This document shows positions 29,704 through 30,639 of a stretch of DNA of 30,639 nt, in pieces. Below the pieces are notes generated by a model. It did not search any database and was not told where the DNA came from. It saw only the letters and a list, made by a program, of their open reading frames with translations. Numbering within the stretch: position 1 is the first letter of the stretch; every line of letters begins with the position of its first letter. Source of the stretch: a virus. A program made the position numbers and the translations under genes. The DNA lies in IMG/VR virus record IMGVR_UViG_3300020052_000025, positions 1 through 30,639 of that record, one strand, 5' to 3'.

Positions 29704-30639
29704 ACGATACCCCTGCTCCTGTCTCACACGCCACTGGCAAATCCTTACGGCACCAGAGCGGCGCTAGCGACAAACATTCTTCCATGTAAGCGCGTGCGTC
29801 ATTTAACAAGTCATTACTTACAACACAAACTGCTTCGTCATGCACCGATAGTGCGACTGGAAATTTGTGATTGATGCGTGCAGTTTGCCACATAACCACC
29901 TTCATTGCAAGATGCTGACACAAGTTTTCTACCATCTTCGGGCCGTGGATACGTACGCGCATCCTGCCCATTTGGTAGTTCCACTCGCCGTCGGTCTGCT
30001 TGAGGTCGTGGTAAACCACGCCGGGTTCTCCAAGCCTGCCAAAGCCGCTACCTTCTGTGACACACCACCCGTTCACGTCCACGGGTTGTAGGTCGTTTCC
30101 GTTAGCGATACTTGGTAACACTACATCATTGCAGTACTTCCAAAGCTGCACAACTTTATTGTGTGTGCCACGGTACAGATGCACAATCTCTTGCGCTCGC
30201 TCAATCGAGATGGGCTCCAGTGCAGAGATGCTTCGCGCGGTGACGCGCACCATGTCTTGGAACCGCTCGGCTCCTGCCCCGTACTGCAACGACAGCATAG
30301 CCACCTTGCCTAGCATACGCTCGGGGACATCTGCCTTAGTTATGGTGCGGTTAAACAGCTTGCTAGCAAAGTCACAGTACAAGTCCACGCCGTTGCGAAT
30401 CTTCTCGACAACATCTAGCTGTCCTGCCGCCGCCATGATGACGCGCAGTTCAATGTTCGACGAGTCACCCACCAACACCGTGTGCCCCTCTGGAGCGCGC
30501 AGTGCCATACGCAAGCCCGCAGACGGACCACGCGCAGGGATGTTCTGCCAGTTGATCTTGTTGCCGCCTGAGTAACGCCCAGTTGTCTTGGCACCCCAGA
30601 AGTTGAGGTACACAGGCAAGGGCCCACGCCGCGCAGTCT
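29687..30639 (-). CDS. polA-like: Family A DNA polymerase, C-terminal part (5' end outside window)
   Basis: The frame runs to the right edge without a stop, so only about 317 residues of palm and fingers are visible. Motif A is V-G-D-S-S-N-I-E-L-R, motif B is R-M-L-G-K-V-A-M-L-S-L-Q-Y-G, and motif C is S-V-H-D-E-A-V, the standard set for polymerases of this family. The RYSGGNKINWQNIP stretch before motif A is also typical. Catalytic aspartates in motifs A and C are present, as are the motif B Arg, Lys and Tyr. At the residue equivalent to E. coli Pol I F762 (four after the Lys) the sequence has Leu (codon 30293-30295). An exonuclease domain, if any, would lie outside the window. This is the replicative polymerase of the phage. 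Confidence 0.93.
   Translation of the reverse strand, partial: TARRGPLPVYLNFWGAKTTGRYSGGNKINWQNIPARGPSAGLRMALRAPEGHTVLVGDSSNIELRVIMAAAGQLDVVEKIRNGVDLYCDFASKLFNRTITKADVPERMLGKVAMLSLQYGAGAERFQDMVRVTARSISALEPISIERAQEIVHLYRGTHNKVVQLWKYCNDVVLPSIANGNDLQPVDVNGWCVTEGSGFGRLGEPGVVYHDLKQTDGEWNYQMGRMRVRIHGPKMVENLCQHLAMKVVMWQTARINHKFPVALSVHDEAVCVVSNDLLNDARAYMEECLSLAPLWCRKDLPVACETGAGVSYGEAK

Noticed and set aside
1-30639. Integrase, attachment site, repressor, tRNA or insertion sequence
   Set aside because: None seen on either strand; the window reads as uninterrupted phage structural and replication genes, so lysogeny cannot be claimed or excluded beyond its edges.

Overview
The window is a 30.6-kb piece of a lytic-type tailed double-stranded DNA phage genome, most likely a short-tailed (podovirus-like) phage of a Gram-negative, probably aquatic bacterium. 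The reasons are: a nozzle-like tail protein followed by three large ejection-type proteins, one with a lytic transglycosylase domain and one of 2122 residues; no tape-measure, sheath or tube genes in that stretch; a family A DNA polymerase; dense packing with ATGA/TAATG start-stop overlaps; and no integrase, repressor, tRNA or insertion sequence. The host assignment is inference only. Terminase, portal and capsid genes are not here and presumably lie to the left.

Layout. Positions 1-22539 are all on the + strand (late genes). 1-3624: end of a tail fibre gene, then two paralogous tail proteins, each with a short Trp-rich N-terminal module and an RCC1-type beta-propeller. 3631-5273: membrane protein, 3TM-type holin, a small Cys-containing protein and an M15-family endolysin. 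5276-6594: a SprT-like HExxH protein and a calcineurin-like phosphoesterase. A well-spaced sigma70-like promoter at 6613-6641 then opens a run of small proteins (6665-7787), a nozzle-like tail protein (7791-10301), a 111-aa protein, a 611-aa virion protein candidate, a repeat-rich gp14-like protein, a transglycosylase ejection protein, the 2122-aa ejection protein with a zinc metallopeptidase motif, and a small HNH protein ending at 22539.

Positions 22536-30639 are all on the - strand (replication genes). In transcription order from the right edge: family A DNA polymerase (5' end outside the window), an 87-aa unknown, a Cas4/RecB-like nuclease with an apparent Fe-S cysteine set, a VRR-NUC nuclease, an SNF2-type helicase, a 130-aa unknown, an SSB-like protein with four cysteines, a terminator-like hairpin, and a 997-aa primase-helicase. 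The two arms meet tail to tail and share a TTAA at 22536-22539 that supplies both stop codons.

How they work together: the - strand set provides most of a self-contained replisome (priming, unwinding, polymerisation, single-strand binding, two PD-(D/E)xK nucleases, a branch-remodelling type helicase). The + strand set builds the tail and the internal or ejected proteins and lyses the cell. Points of most interest are the duplicated RCC1 propeller tail proteins, the metallopeptidase-containing giant ejection protein, the leucine at the '762' position of the DNA polymerase, the PrimPol-DUF927 fusion, and the paired nuclease/SNF2 block. No wholly new defence or mobile system was found; the novelty candidates are within phage modules.
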